Positions 37,048 to 45,108 are shown, numbered from the stretch's first letter. The stretch is 64,000 nucleotides of DNA from Bacteroidota bacterium (GCA_013390605.1 JACAUB010000001.1:426582-490581), one strand, 5' to 3'. Program-made: numbers and translations. Notes: a model not told the origin generated them from the letters alone.

Positions 37048-37287
37048 ATGAAAAATATTAGTAAAGCAGCGAGAGAATTAAAAAACGCTTATCAAAGGGA
37101 GTGGAGAATAAAGAACCCTGACAAAAATAAACAGAACCAGATCAACTATTGGAATCGAAGAGCAGAAGCATACACAATAGAGCAGCAAGCCATTGATTTA
37201 AGCAAGTCGGGATTAACACAAAGAGAGATTGCAAAAGAGTTAAATTTGTCAGTGGGAACAGTAAACAAGTATCTGAACAAAGAATGA
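37048..37287 (+). CDS. Small helix-turn-helix protein
   Basis: 79 aa. The N-terminal part is basic and helical (RELKNAYQREWRIKNPDKNK), and the C-terminus is a clear HTH: AIDLSKSGLTQREIAKELNL then SVGTVNKYLNKE, like the HTH of resolvases and sigma-70 region 4. It lies 17 bp after the 310-aa protein gene. It may bind the adjacent repeat tract. Confidence 0.75.
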   Translation: MKNISKAARELKNAYQREWRIKNPDKNKQNQINYWNRRAEAYTIEQQAIDLSKSGLTQREIAKELNLSVGTVNKYLNKE

Positions 37288-37641
37288 ACAAGTATTTTAT
37301 ATTTCGGAACTTAATTTCAGAATGATTACAGCAAGTTTATAATGCATCAAGATTGTAGCAAGAGACACAACAAGAGGCACAACAAGAAGTACAGCAAGAA
37401 GATAGCATCTTTAATAATACTTTTAATAATACTCTTAAATAATGCTTTTTTAATAATACTAAAAAATAATACTCAAAATCTACATAAAAAATGTGAAAAA
37501 CATTTTCAATGCATTTTTCTGTAACTTTTAATTCAATACGGTATTATAAAACCAACAGTACAAGGACGAAAACAACCGTAATAACACCAGTACAGAAAAA
37601 ATCATTTAAGATTGGTTTTGTGAAAGAGAATAACATATTTA
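37288..37641. other. Non-coding stretch with repeat tract
   Basis: 354 bp between the HTH gene and the integrase stop. Holds the two tandem repeat arrays listed separately. A 60-codon frame (37342-37524) is just the repeats translated (Lys/His-rich, then Ile/Leu-rich) and is not called. Confidence 0.6.
37357..37472 (+). repeat. Tandem repeat tract, iteron-like
   Basis: Four 12-bp units follow each other at 37357-37404 (AGCAAGAGACAC, AACAAGAGGCAC, AACAAGAAGTAC, AGCAAGAAGATA). They are followed at 37409-37472 by about five units of CTTTAATAATA type with 11-14 bp spacing. A purine-rich direct-repeat array next to an AT-rich array is the layout of many origins. A role as origin of the circular form or as binding site for the adjacent HTH protein is inference. 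Confidence 0.65.
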
Positions 37642-39006
37642 TCAATCCAATAGATTAACCAGGTCTTTTTTTATCTGATCGTCAATTTCTCGGTAACGTG
37701 CAAATGATTTACTTCCTTCTACGTGTCCGGTCATGCTGCCAATAATATTGGGGTCTGATACTTGTTTATACATCAAACTAATAAAAGTTCTACGCGCTAA
37801 ATGTGAGCTGGCTATTTTATTAAGTGGCTGTTGTTCAGGCTTGCTTGTAGTTGGATTAATTATTGTGACTTTTCGTATTAATCCTGCTAATGTGAACACG
37901 TCCTTGATTGCTTCATTATATTTTTGTTCCGAAATGAAAGGTAATAAACGACCGTCTTTATTTGATGGGTATTTATCAATAATCATTTGAGCGGTTTTAC
38001 TAATCGGTACTTTTATAGTGGTTGCCTTTTCTGTTATTGTCTTATTGGCTACATACTGTATAAATCCATCAATAACATTTGAGCTTGTCAATTCGAGTAA
38101 GTCACCAACCCGGCAGCCTATTAAGCATTGGAATATAAAGATGTCTCTTTGCGCTTCTAGTTGTGGGTTGAAAGATAAATTATGATTCAGTAGCTTTGTT
38201 CTCTCATCCATGGTTAAAGAATAGGGCGTTCCATATCTACACGTTTCTATTTTATAGCCTTTGATAATAATCTTTTTGCCTCCTTTATTAATTATGATAT
38301 TTTTAAAAGGATCATTTGACGTTTCGCCGCCCTCAATAGCCCAATGGTAGAACGTTTTAAATTTAGTAAACCAATTATTAACGGTGTTTTGTCCTCTTTC
38401 TTCAGGAGTTCTGCTTTCTGGAACTGCTTTGATTATTTCAGGATGCTTTTCTAAAAGCGTGTGTTCATTTATTAAATAGGTTTCTATATCTCTTAAAGTA
38501 TCGCCTGTGATTGTATCTAAGGCCAACGTGAGAGTTTTATTCTTTACGGTATTCGTGTATATCTCATAACGGCGAAGTACTCTCAAAACTACCTTGAAAT
38601 TATCTTTTCTTCTTTGGCTGACCTTGTGATCAGCAATGAAATTTTCAAATAATTCAAAGAATGATTTTGGTTTTTCTATTACCTGAACATGGTTTTCAGG
38701 ATGTAGGAGTTTGTCGATTTCTAACTCTAATATTTTAGAAGTTACACCTTCTTTATTTTCAATATTTTTATAAGCTGATTGTATTATTTCTTTGCGGTCT
38801 ACGATTGACTTATTGAATTTTTCCTTTTCTTCATTTCTGTCACGCCAAAGATTAGCTTTGATACAATCCTTTTTCTTGTCCCAGTCGTGAGGATTGACTT
38901 TGATATCTGATTTGTGATAGATCAAAATATCACGTCCATCGCTTAGACGAAAATAGACATTTGCTTCATTTCTTGGACTACGAATGTACGCTTTTATCGT
39001 TGCCAT
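37642..39006 (-). CDS. Tyrosine recombinase (site-specific integrase)
   Basis: 454 aa integrase of the Bacteroidota type. An arm-binding domain starts the protein (residues about 1-45, IYHKSDIKVNPHDWDKKK), a SAM-like core-binding domain lies about 115-225, and the catalytic domain follows with Arg299 (GCRVGDLLEL), His402 and Arg405 (SHLARRTF), His428 (MTGHVEG) and nucleophile Tyr438 (FARY). It is the only recombinase of the element, reads inward from the right end, and the repeats TTTGTAAAAC lie just upstream of its start codon, so the integrase may bind its own promoter region. Confidence 0.95.
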   Translation of the reverse strand: MATIKAYIRSPRNEANVYFRLSDGRDILIYHKSDIKVNPHDWDKKKDCIKANLWRDRNEEKEKFNKSIVDRKEIIQSAYKNIENKEGVTSKILELEIDKLLHPENHVQVIEKPKSFFELFENFIADHKVSQRRKDNFKVVLRVLRRYEIYTNTVKNKTLTLALDTITGDTLRDIETYLINEHTLLEKHPEIIKAVPESRTPEERGQNTVNNWFTKFKTFYHWAIEGGETSNDPFKNIIINKGGKKIIIKGYKIETCRYGTPYSLTMDERTKLLNHNLSFNPQLEAQRDIFIFQCLIGCRVGDLLELTSSNVIDGFIQYVANKTITEKATTIKVPISKTAQMIIDKYPSNKDGRLLPFISEQKYNEAIKDVFTLAGLIRKVTIINPTTSKPEQQPLNKIASSHLARRTFISLMYKQVSDPNIIGSMTGHVEGSKSFARYREIDDQIKKDLVNLLD

Positions 39007-39007
39007 G

Positions 39008-39057
39008 GTTTTACAAATTGGGTAAATGGTTTTACAAATATAGGCTTTTTGTAAAAC
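39008..39057. repeat. Right arm-type repeats
   Basis: GTTTTACAAA at 39008-39017 and 39029-39038, and its inverse TTTGTAAAAC at 39048-39057. The last is identical to the left-end copy at 31049-31058. Confidence 0.65.
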
Positions 39058-39197
39058 ATCTATGCAATTTTATCAAAATAAATAATATGTTTTGCAATAC
39101 AATTATGATGTTAAAATATTGTATAATATTGCTTTAAATAATGTTTGTGGCTATTTTACTGAGATTGTGCAATGTGTCATTATTGCAGTTTTGTATC

Positions 39198-39211
39198 CCT
39201 ATCGAGGAGAC
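39198..39211 (+). repeat. attR: 14-bp direct repeat
   Basis: CCTATCGAGGAGAC, identical to the tRNA-Lys 3' end at 30959-30972. The next base differs (T instead of C of CCA), and no other tRNA part is present here. Confidence 0.85.
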
Positions 39212-39221
39212 TACAAGTAAT

Positions 39222-39258
39222 CAGGCACTTACAAATATTTTGTAAGTGCCTTTTTGCA
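39222..39258 (+). terminator. Hairpin terminator just outside attR
   Basis: Inverted repeat AGGCACTTACAAA and TTTGTAAGTGCCT around a short AT loop, followed by TTTT. It has the same position relative to the att repeat as the hairpin after tRNA-Lys, so it may have been the tRNA terminator before the first element inserted. Confidence 0.75.
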
Positions 39259-39364
39259 TATAAAACAACTAAGGAAACTTTTTGTCAAAACTGGATCAGT
39301 CGGAAAACTGATTAAAAAAGCCTTATTTCATTTGTATATAGGATAATTTAGCCGTTAAAATAGA

Positions 39365-39655
39365 TTAATCAATGAGGCAGCAAACATCTTTTGAAAGTTT
39401 GGTTAATAGTTATGTGTCACTTGATATTTTATCAATCAATCCAAATTTCACCAATAACGAAGTATTATTGTAAATTGAAACAGGACTAACTGATAAGCTC
39501 ACTCAAAATGAAACGATTGAAATATTTTGATCCATCTTTACCATTATAGAGATATGCGAAGTAAATACAGTTTAGCAAATACGTTTTGATCATGTACTTC
39601 TTTACTTCCCGTCTTATTGCTCTTGTTATATATCCAATCTAATGTGATAAGATTA
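39365..39655 (-). pseudogene. Decayed copy of the left-end gene (31079-31381)
   Basis: Base-by-base reading shows clear similarity to 31085-31381: shared words include TATTGTAAATTGAAAC, TTGATCATGTA and ATTTTATCAATCAATCC-like runs. The copy has small insertions and deletions and no longer keeps an open frame. Similarity continues upstream through the promoter, whose -7 element has changed from TATCTTTG to TATCTTAG. Function lost. Confidence 0.75.
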
Positions 39656-40136
39656 AATATGTTAATGAACATAAGTGCTAAGATACGACATGTTTATTTA
39701 ATTCGTCAATAGCATTTAATAATCGTATAAACAACAAGGACACACAACAAAAAAAGTAAAAATAGAAGAGGGTTAGCACTTTTTATCTTTACTTTTCAAT
39801 GACGGTGGCTATACAATACATTAAAGGCGGTAATGGTTGAACAATCGTCGATTTGAAAATATCAGTCGAGACTATGCATAGTTCAGAATTGCGTGCTGCT
39901 TTTCTGTATGCCGATACCGAAGTTTGGGCGGGGCAGAATGCTTGAATTACCACTGAAACCCTTATTACATTATAGTCTTTGTTGCACCTGGTGTTCTTTG
40001 TTTTCCGTCTTTTTTTATTTCAATTTACTACATCGTTTCTGTCTGCCGTACGTTTGGCTAGGCAAGCTCTTTGGCTGGTTTTGGTTGTGCGTTGGTTTTG
40101 CGCGACCAGCAAATGTGCTTGACTACTAAGCAAAGA

Positions 40137-40898
40137 TTATTGTACACTTTCATAATATCTTACTCTTTGCTCTTTAAATAATCTAAGTTGTTCCACTTGT
40201 TCCTTATATTGTTTGTATAATCCATTCGTAGATTTTACTTGGTCTGGAAATGTCAGAGAAAAAGCATCTTTATCATTTGTGTGAATTGCACTTTCTGGAA
40301 CAAATTTTTTGATTTTCTCCAATGATCTTAAATAATATGTTTCACTAATTTCACAAGCAGTAAGACTTAACCCCGCTTTATAACAGGCAATAGCAATAGT
40401 TCCACTTCCTAAATGAGTATCCAGTATCATGTCCCCTTTTTTAGCATACATATTCAAAAGCCAGTCGTATAGCTCAATTGGTTTTTGTGTAGGATGAATT
40501 TTATTTCTGTTTTTTCTAACACTAAATCTGAAAATTTTTGATGGTCTGTCTAACGATGACCAAGCCATTTCAGCCATCGAAAAATTATTCAATGTTTCGG
40601 GCTGATTTTTATCCCAAATTATGAAACCTTTATTATATTCACTTCTTGCCCAAAGTTGTCCAAAATAGTTCCCACCCCAAATAATTTGATTTTTTGAAAC
40701 CCGAAACAACTCATTAAAATACTCGTTATTGGGTTTTACATCCCATTGACTGTATTCGTCCATATTAAACTTGTAATCTCCACCTCTTTTGGTTTTGTTC
40801 AAAATACCATAAGGAGGATCAACTATTGCAAGGTCAAAATATTTATCAGGATACCTTGCCATTAATTCCATATTATTTTCTCTTGTAATTGTAATCAT
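40137..40898 (-). CDS. Beta-class DNA amino-methyltransferase (m6A or m4C)
   Basis: Modification enzyme of the R-M operon, 253 aa. Catalytic motif IV is DPPY at residues 27-30 and the AdoMet-binding motif I is DTHLGSGT at 160-167; motif IV before motif I with the target-recognition region between them makes it beta-class. The PTQKPIELYDWLL block precedes motif I. The DPPY form is more frequent in adenine methylases, but m4C cannot be excluded. Last gene of the operon, 8 bp after the endonuclease gene. A second, m5C enzyme in the operon suggests each protects one strand of an asymmetric site. Confidence 0.9.
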   Translation of the reverse strand: MITITRENNMELMARYPDKYFDLAIVDPPYGILNKTKRGGDYKFNMDEYSQWDVKPNNEYFNELFRVSKNQIIWGGNYFGQLWARSEYNKGFIIWDKNQPETLNNFSMAEMAWSSLDRPSKIFRFSVRKNRNKIHPTQKPIELYDWLLNMYAKKGDMILDTHLGSGTIAIACYKAGLSLTACEISETYYLRSLEKIKKFVPESAIHTNDKDAFSLTFPDQVKSTNGLYKQYKEQVEQLRLFKEQRVRYYESVQ

Positions 40899-40906
40899 AG
40901 AAAATT

Positions 40907-42355
40907 TTAACTTTTGATTGCAAACCTTGAAATAGTCAAGTCTGAAATATTTTTACTAATATCTTTGCCAAGATTATTGACAATAATGCTGTCAAAATCT
41001 TCATAGTCTATTTCTCTCACGTCGTTGTCAATACAGTTGTACAGATATTCAGAAAAAGTGTTTGCGCGAATAATTACAATTGGACTTGTACGTATGTCTT
41101 GAAGCACAGCAGGGACATATCTTGGTGTAACAACAATAGTATATACACCCCCTATCTTTTCACGATGCCCTTCTAATCTACCAGAGTTAATCAATGATAA
41201 TTTATTTTTAGTTGATTTAGCATCGACTGCAAACTTTTTGTTTTTAGTAATATATAAACATTCAATGTCTGTATTTCCGGCTCCACCTATTTTTTCAGCT
41301 TTAACATTGTGAAACATATTTAATCCATCAGTTAATGCATCTTCAAAAAGATAGGCTTCTGCACCTTCATTATTATTTGCGTATTGCTCAATAAGTTTAG
41401 GGAGATTAAGTAACTCAAATTTAATATCGTCTGCAAGTTCTCCGATTTCTATCAGAAGGGACTTTGGATAGAAACTGTAAATCTCTTTAATAACATCAAT
41501 TTTCAGACGTTCCGGGTCGTTGAGCAATAATGGTTTTTCTAAAAATGAGTATTCGTTTTGTAACTGCTCAACTAAATTTTTCAGATTAGAGGGGATAGAA
41601 ACTTCGTTTCTTGTTATTTTTCTGAAAGTATTTGTAATTCCATGTTGCAATTTGCATATTACAACTCCCCTTTTCTTGTTCAAGACACCTGCACTTTCAA
41701 ATAAGGTTGAAACATAATAATCCCATTCGTAAGCTGAATTTACAAAAGCGTGTCGGTCTTTCTGGAATTTTTGTGCAAGTTCTTTGTCTGAAAGTTTTCG
41801 TAATTCCAACAGTTTTTTTACCAAATAATTGTAAGAGGCTTTTGTTGCTTCTTTAAAAAAAACAACAGAATATGCAACTTCAAAAGCAAAAAGTTTATTG
41901 GAAAGTTTGGGTTCTAACAAAAGTCTGTAAATCAAGCGAAATGGATAAAGTTGAAACTCGTTGTCCGTTCCGCTGTGTGGGTGCTGATATTGAACAGCCC
42001 AAAGCATTGTAAGAAAAATTTTGGCTGCTTTTACTTTGTCATCAGCGTGCTTCAAAAACAAGTTTCCAAGCGGACTGAACAAAAATCTGTCTTGTCCATC
42101 AACTTTGGCTTGATAGCCAAACATATAATATGAAAGTTGATTGATTTTGTGATTAATCGCATCAAGTGGTAATTCAGGGTTTCGTTCATTATATAAACCC
42201 AATTCTCTTAATTTTAAATTGAGTTTAGTTTTATCGTTTTTTGAAATTCCTGTTTTTGTGTACGACTTTAAAAATTCAGCAACAGTACAAAGTTTATTAA
42301 AATCCCTTGTGTGTCGGTACAAAATCCATTTTTTACTATCTATTCTCAAAGTCAT
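40907..42355 (-). CDS. Type II restriction endonuclease, PD-(D/E)xK fold
   Basis: 482 aa protein between two methyltransferase genes, which is the main reason to call it the endonuclease. A plausible active site is Asp363 (GNTDIE) with Asp378-Ala-Lys380 (FAVDAKST), preceded by a helix with Glu338 (YLFEDAL), the order found in PD-(D/E)xK nucleases. The N-terminal two thirds are helical and may bind DNA; the general layout recalls large type IIS-like enzymes such as the AlwI group, but I cannot confirm the family. Recognition sequence unknown. It starts 1 bp after the m5C methyltransferase stop. Confidence 0.8.
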   Translation of the reverse strand: MTLRIDSKKWILYRHTRDFNKLCTVAEFLKSYTKTGISKNDKTKLNLKLRELGLYNERNPELPLDAINHKINQLSYYMFGYQAKVDGQDRFLFSPLGNLFLKHADDKVKAAKIFLTMLWAVQYQHPHSGTDNEFQLYPFRLIYRLLLEPKLSNKLFAFEVAYSVVFFKEATKASYNYLVKKLLELRKLSDKELAQKFQKDRHAFVNSAYEWDYYVSTLFESAGVLNKKRGVVICKLQHGITNTFRKITRNEVSIPSNLKNLVEQLQNEYSFLEKPLLLNDPERLKIDVIKEIYSFYPKSLLIEIGELADDIKFELLNLPKLIEQYANNNEGAEAYLFEDALTDGLNMFHNVKAEKIGGAGNTDIECLYITKNKKFAVDAKSTKNKLSLINSGRLEGHREKIGGVYTIVVTPRYVPAVLQDIRTSPIVIIRANTFSEYLYNCIDNDVREIDYEDFDSIIVNNLGKDISKNISDLTISRFAIKS

Positions 42356-42356
42356 T

Positions 42357-43412
42357 TTATTGGTTTATTTGAGCAACAATATTCTTAATTAAAAGTGGTG
42401 GAATACATTCTCCAATACACTTTCTGATAAGTAACTCAGGAGTGTTGTCAGGGATATTCCAATCTTGCGGAAGCGAAGATAACAACATTAACTCCAAAGG
42501 TGTTAAGACTCTTGCATCAGAATAAATTCCGTTCTCTAATTTCCTGCCAGGGTGTACGTTTAGTTGAGAACTGATTGCATCATTCCGCATTGTAATGGTT
42601 GGGGCAGGTTCATCCCATTTAATTCGTCTGTATGTTGTATTATAGCTTTTAACTTTCTCACCATTGGGTTTTACAGGAAAATATTTGTCATTTTCAAACG
42701 CTGTTTTTCCTGTTGGTGTGTGCTTCATCCATTCAATATGGTTGTTTGAATGTTTCCTGGCAAAATGCCATTTGATTTTTGATTTTTGTCCTGCTTCAAT
42801 ACTAGGCAAAGAACCAATTTTATCTTCAACAGTTATGATTTCTTTTGATTTAATTGGCTGCCCCCATTTTTTGCCTTTACAATATAATTTTATAATCGCT
42901 CTTGTTCGTCTTTGAGCTACACCATATTCGGCAGCATCATAAACGTGTGCTTCAATATTGTATTCTTTACCAAAAATGAGATTTAAGATTTCAGTTATTT
43001 TCAAGTGTTGGTTTTTGTAAGGCAATACCATTTTGAAAAATGTCGGCACATTTTCTATTAGTACAAAATCAGGGGATTTTAACTTGATAAAATCAATAAT
43101 CTTAAAAACAAGATAGTTCCTTTCATCTTTGAGCATTTGCTCTAAGTTTCTGTTTTTTCCAGCAACACTCATACCTTGACAAGGTGGGGAAGCTATTAAA
43201 AAATCTAATTTTTCGGGTGTGCTTTTTACGAGTGCTTTAAAAACTTTATCATCTAATATGTTTCCTGCAATCATATTAGAATTAGGATACAAAGCCTGAT
43301 ACAAATCAGCCCTTTCCTGAACTAATTCATTAGCAGCAACAATATTTATTCCTACTTCTTCAAAGTATGTTTCTGCTATGCCTGCACTTGAAAATAAAGA
43401 TGCTCCAATCAT
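42357..43412 (-). CDS. DNA (cytosine-5) methyltransferase
   Basis: 351 aa m5C enzyme. Motif I is ASLFSSAGIAET (variant with Ser-Ser in place of the usual Gly), the catalytic Cys78 is in SPPCQG, then ENV at 120-122, QRR at 167-169 and motif X GECIPPLLIKNI at the end. The target-recognition region lies about 200-290. It follows the regulator gene by 2 bp and precedes the endonuclease by 1 bp, so modification enzyme is made before the nuclease. Confidence 0.95.
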   Translation of the reverse strand: MIGASLFSSAGIAETYFEEVGINIVAANELVQERADLYQALYPNSNMIAGNILDDKVFKALVKSTPEKLDFLIASPPCQGMSVAGKNRNLEQMLKDERNYLVFKIIDFIKLKSPDFVLIENVPTFFKMVLPYKNQHLKITEILNLIFGKEYNIEAHVYDAAEYGVAQRRTRAIIKLYCKGKKWGQPIKSKEIITVEDKIGSLPSIEAGQKSKIKWHFARKHSNNHIEWMKHTPTGKTAFENDKYFPVKPNGEKVKSYNTTYRRIKWDEPAPTITMRNDAISSQLNVHPGRKLENGIYSDARVLTPLELMLLSSLPQDWNIPDNTPELLIRKCIGECIPPLLIKNIVAQINQ

Positions 43413-43414
43413 TA

Positions 43415-43741
43415 TTAAAAATTAATTATTCCTTGTTGTAATTTTTTAGTTCTAAAATAATTTGCTTTTTCTTCAGCAAGTTTCATCAATTCTTTGGTAT
43501 CATTTTCTTTGTATAGAATATTTGCAATCTTTTCGCTATTTAATTCCTTTTCAAGTAGCTTTAGGTCTATTTTGAAAAAATAAGATAGTTTTGGTAAAAT
43601 TTCTTCTGGTACATTTCTTTTACAATTCTCAATCTTTGATAAAGTGGATTGGTCAATATCTAATGCTGCTGCAAGCTTGGTTAGAGTTAAACCGTTTTCA
43701 ACTCTTAAATTGTGTATGTATTCTCCAAATGTTTCTTTCAT
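43415..43741 (-). CDS. XRE-family regulator, controller (C) protein-like
   Basis: 108 aa. HTH domain at residues about 4-62: GEYIHNLRVENGLTLTKLAA, ALDIDQSTLSKIENCKRNVP. The C-terminal 40 residues are helical and basic. First gene of the R-M operon; an inverted repeat overlaps the start of its transcript. C proteins time nuclease expression after entry into a new host; the position and size fit, though typical C proteins are shorter (about 80 aa). Confidence 0.85.
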   Translation of the reverse strand: MKETFGEYIHNLRVENGLTLTKLAAALDIDQSTLSKIENCKRNVPEEILPKLSYFFKIDLKLLEKELNSEKIANILYKENDTKELMKLAEEKANYFRTKKLQQGIINF

Positions 43742-43759
43742 TATCTTGATTTTTTCACC

Positions 43760-43780
43760 TTGACGATTTTGTCAAAAATA
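43760..43780 (-). promoter_or_regulatory. Promoter and operator of the R-M operon
   Basis: TATTTTTG on the minus strand (43773-43780) fits the -7 element. Next to it, TTGAC (43760-43764) and GTCAA (43771-43775) form a perfect inverted repeat with 6 bp between, placed over the expected transcription start. Binding there would block the polymerase, fitting autoregulation by the C-like protein. Confidence 0.6.
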
Positions 43781-43850
43781 CATCTTTTTTCAAAGCAAAT
43801 CAAATTTTTCTACATAGGGGGCGGCGGGTGGCTTGGATGTGTTGGGCAAT

Positions 43851-43914
43851 AAAACAACTTTTTTGCAAGCTGAAGTATCGGCATGTGCATCAAGGCTTGT
43901 AAATGTGTTGTTTT
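43851..43914. repeat. Imperfect palindrome in G/T-rich block
   Basis: Arms AAAACAACTTTTTTGCAAGC (43851-43870) and GCTTGTAAATGTGTTGTTTT (43895-43914) pair at 16 of 20 positions around a 24-nt loop. GTTGGAT follows at 43919-43925. Confidence 0.6.
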
Positions 43915-44503
43915 GAGCGTTGGATTATTATTTCTCCTTTTTAATAGCAAATTGTCAGTTATCTCTGTCTTTAATACTTGGCGGTAATTGTAAAGCTAAG
44001 TTCTTTATTTTTAAATGTCAATAAAACCCCGATTTATTGTACGAGTCCTCCTCTTTTTTGGATGAACAGCACAATTATTTTTCAAAACCGTTTTCAACAA
44101 TACCTGTCCTAGTCATTTATTGTTTTTTTTGCTTATTTGAAAGAACATTTAAGAGCGTTTCTTTTGTTTGCGGAATAATCTTTTGCTAAAACAAAAAAAA
44201 TCACTAAATCGCATACTTTGTATGTTTTCATTGTTAGCTCATTTTTCACTTAGGATGTTTTTGATTTGAATAAACAACAGAGGAAACATTGGATAAGTCG
44301 GAAAAGTTGGGGTAAGTCCCTTTTGTCTTTCTAATCCTGGCGAGATTTCAACTGGTTAGTGCAATAATCACGAACGGATAAACCCGATTCCAGAAACCCA
44401 TCATAGATGGTTAGAAATTGTTTCGCTTTTAACATCGCTTGGTTTTAATTGGAAGTCTAAACTTAAAACCAAAAAAAGCAATTCAAAATACGGGGTTCTC
44501 CGA

Positions 44504-44695
44504 ATGCTTACGATACTTCGTCCTAAAACAGGGGGGCATACAATAAGTATGTTATTTGCTTGCTTTCTGAAAAATGACTATTTAACTATAGAAAAAATAT
44601 CAGCTAAAAAAAAAATAATTAAAATTACAAACATCGAATTTTACAATTGGAGGGCGATTTTGATGATCTATAATTCAAAGCCAAGGGCATTATGA
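44504..44695 (+). CDS. Possible small protein or gene remnant
   Basis: 63 codons from ATG 44504, in a frame already open from about 44360 (reads ...INPIPETHHRWLEIVSLLTS...). The stop overlaps the next start as ATGA, which supports translation, but no start codon or homology is obvious and the sequence could be the 3' end of a truncated gene. Confidence 0.3.
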   Translation: MLTILRPKTGGHTISMLFACFLKNDYLTIEKISAKKKIIKITNIEFYNWRAILMIYNSKPRAL

Positions 44696-45108
44696 GCGAA
44701 GATTTTGACACCGAAGAAGAAGAAGAGAGAAAAAGATTTTTTCAAAAATCACCTCAAAGAGCGAAACTGCTTTTATCTCTGGACGAAAGAGACATTAAAA
44801 CAATTGTTGAATCATTGGAAATAAAGATCATTAAAGAATTATATGATAAAACAGATGAAATGTTGTCTTATGGCACTCCAGTACCTAGGTATCAAGAATG
44901 GATAAAAATGGCCAAAAAAAGACGTATTGAGCTCATTACTACTGCAAGGCATCCCATCATGAATAGCATTCGCAGGGAACTAATTCAGCCTTTAGAGGCG
45001 GTAAAAAAGGCATTAGAAGGCACTTCGATTCCTGTTTCTGAAATTGAAGAAACTTTAAAATACTACAACAATCTTATCAGAAGATTGAGATTTGAGGAAG
45101 AAAAATAA
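44692..45108 (+). CDS. Unknown 138-aa protein
   Basis: Not recognised. Begins with a strongly acidic stretch (MSEDFDTEEEEERKRFF) and continues as an amphipathic, highly charged, all-helical protein (LDERDIKTIVESLEIKIIKE; SRRELIQPLEAVKKALEG-like later part), perhaps a coiled coil. No signal or membrane segment. It lies alone between the R-M operon and the pirin gene, with a terminator-like hairpin 240 bp downstream. Part of the decayed island. Confidence 0.5.
   Translation: MSEDFDTEEEEERKRFFQKSPQRAKLLLSLDERDIKTIVESLEIKIIKELYDKTDEMLSYGTPVPRYQEWIKMAKKRRIELITTARHPIMNSIRRELIQPLEAVKKALEGTSIPVSEIEETLKYYNNLIRRLRFEEEK

Larger units (their letters stand above)
39007..40136. other. Long stretch without intact gene
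   Basis: 1130 bp between the integrase and the restriction-modification operon. From left to right: arm-type repeats, attR, a hairpin terminator, a decayed copy of the element's left-end gene region (about 39365-39870), and a G/T-rich block with weak inverted repeats (39880-40136). Confidence 0.6.
43742..44503. other. Stretch without a clear gene, upstream of the R-M operon
   Basis: Holds the R-M promoter and operator, a G/T-rich block with an imperfect palindrome (43851-43914), and at 44268-44309 a segment similar to 39259-39309. From about 44360 a frame stays open into the small ORF at 44504 but has no good start codon. Confidence 0.5.

Noticed and set aside
37357-37404. Tandem 12-bp units taken as a CRISPR array
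   Set aside because: Units follow each other without spacers, are too short, and no cas gene is present.
37342-37524. 60-codon reading frame over the repeat tract
   Set aside because: It is only the repeat units translated, with highly biased composition and no start context.
43415-43741. HTH protein as antitoxin of a toxin-antitoxin pair
   Set aside because: It is joined to methyltransferase and nuclease genes by 1-2 bp gaps, which fits an R-M controller better, and no small toxin gene is near.
43851-43925. Palindrome and GTTGGAT taken as an integron attC site
   Set aside because: The 3' core-like GTTGGAT is present, but the matching RYYYAAC-type core is missing at the 5' end, and no integron integrase is in the window. 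Kept only as a structural finding.
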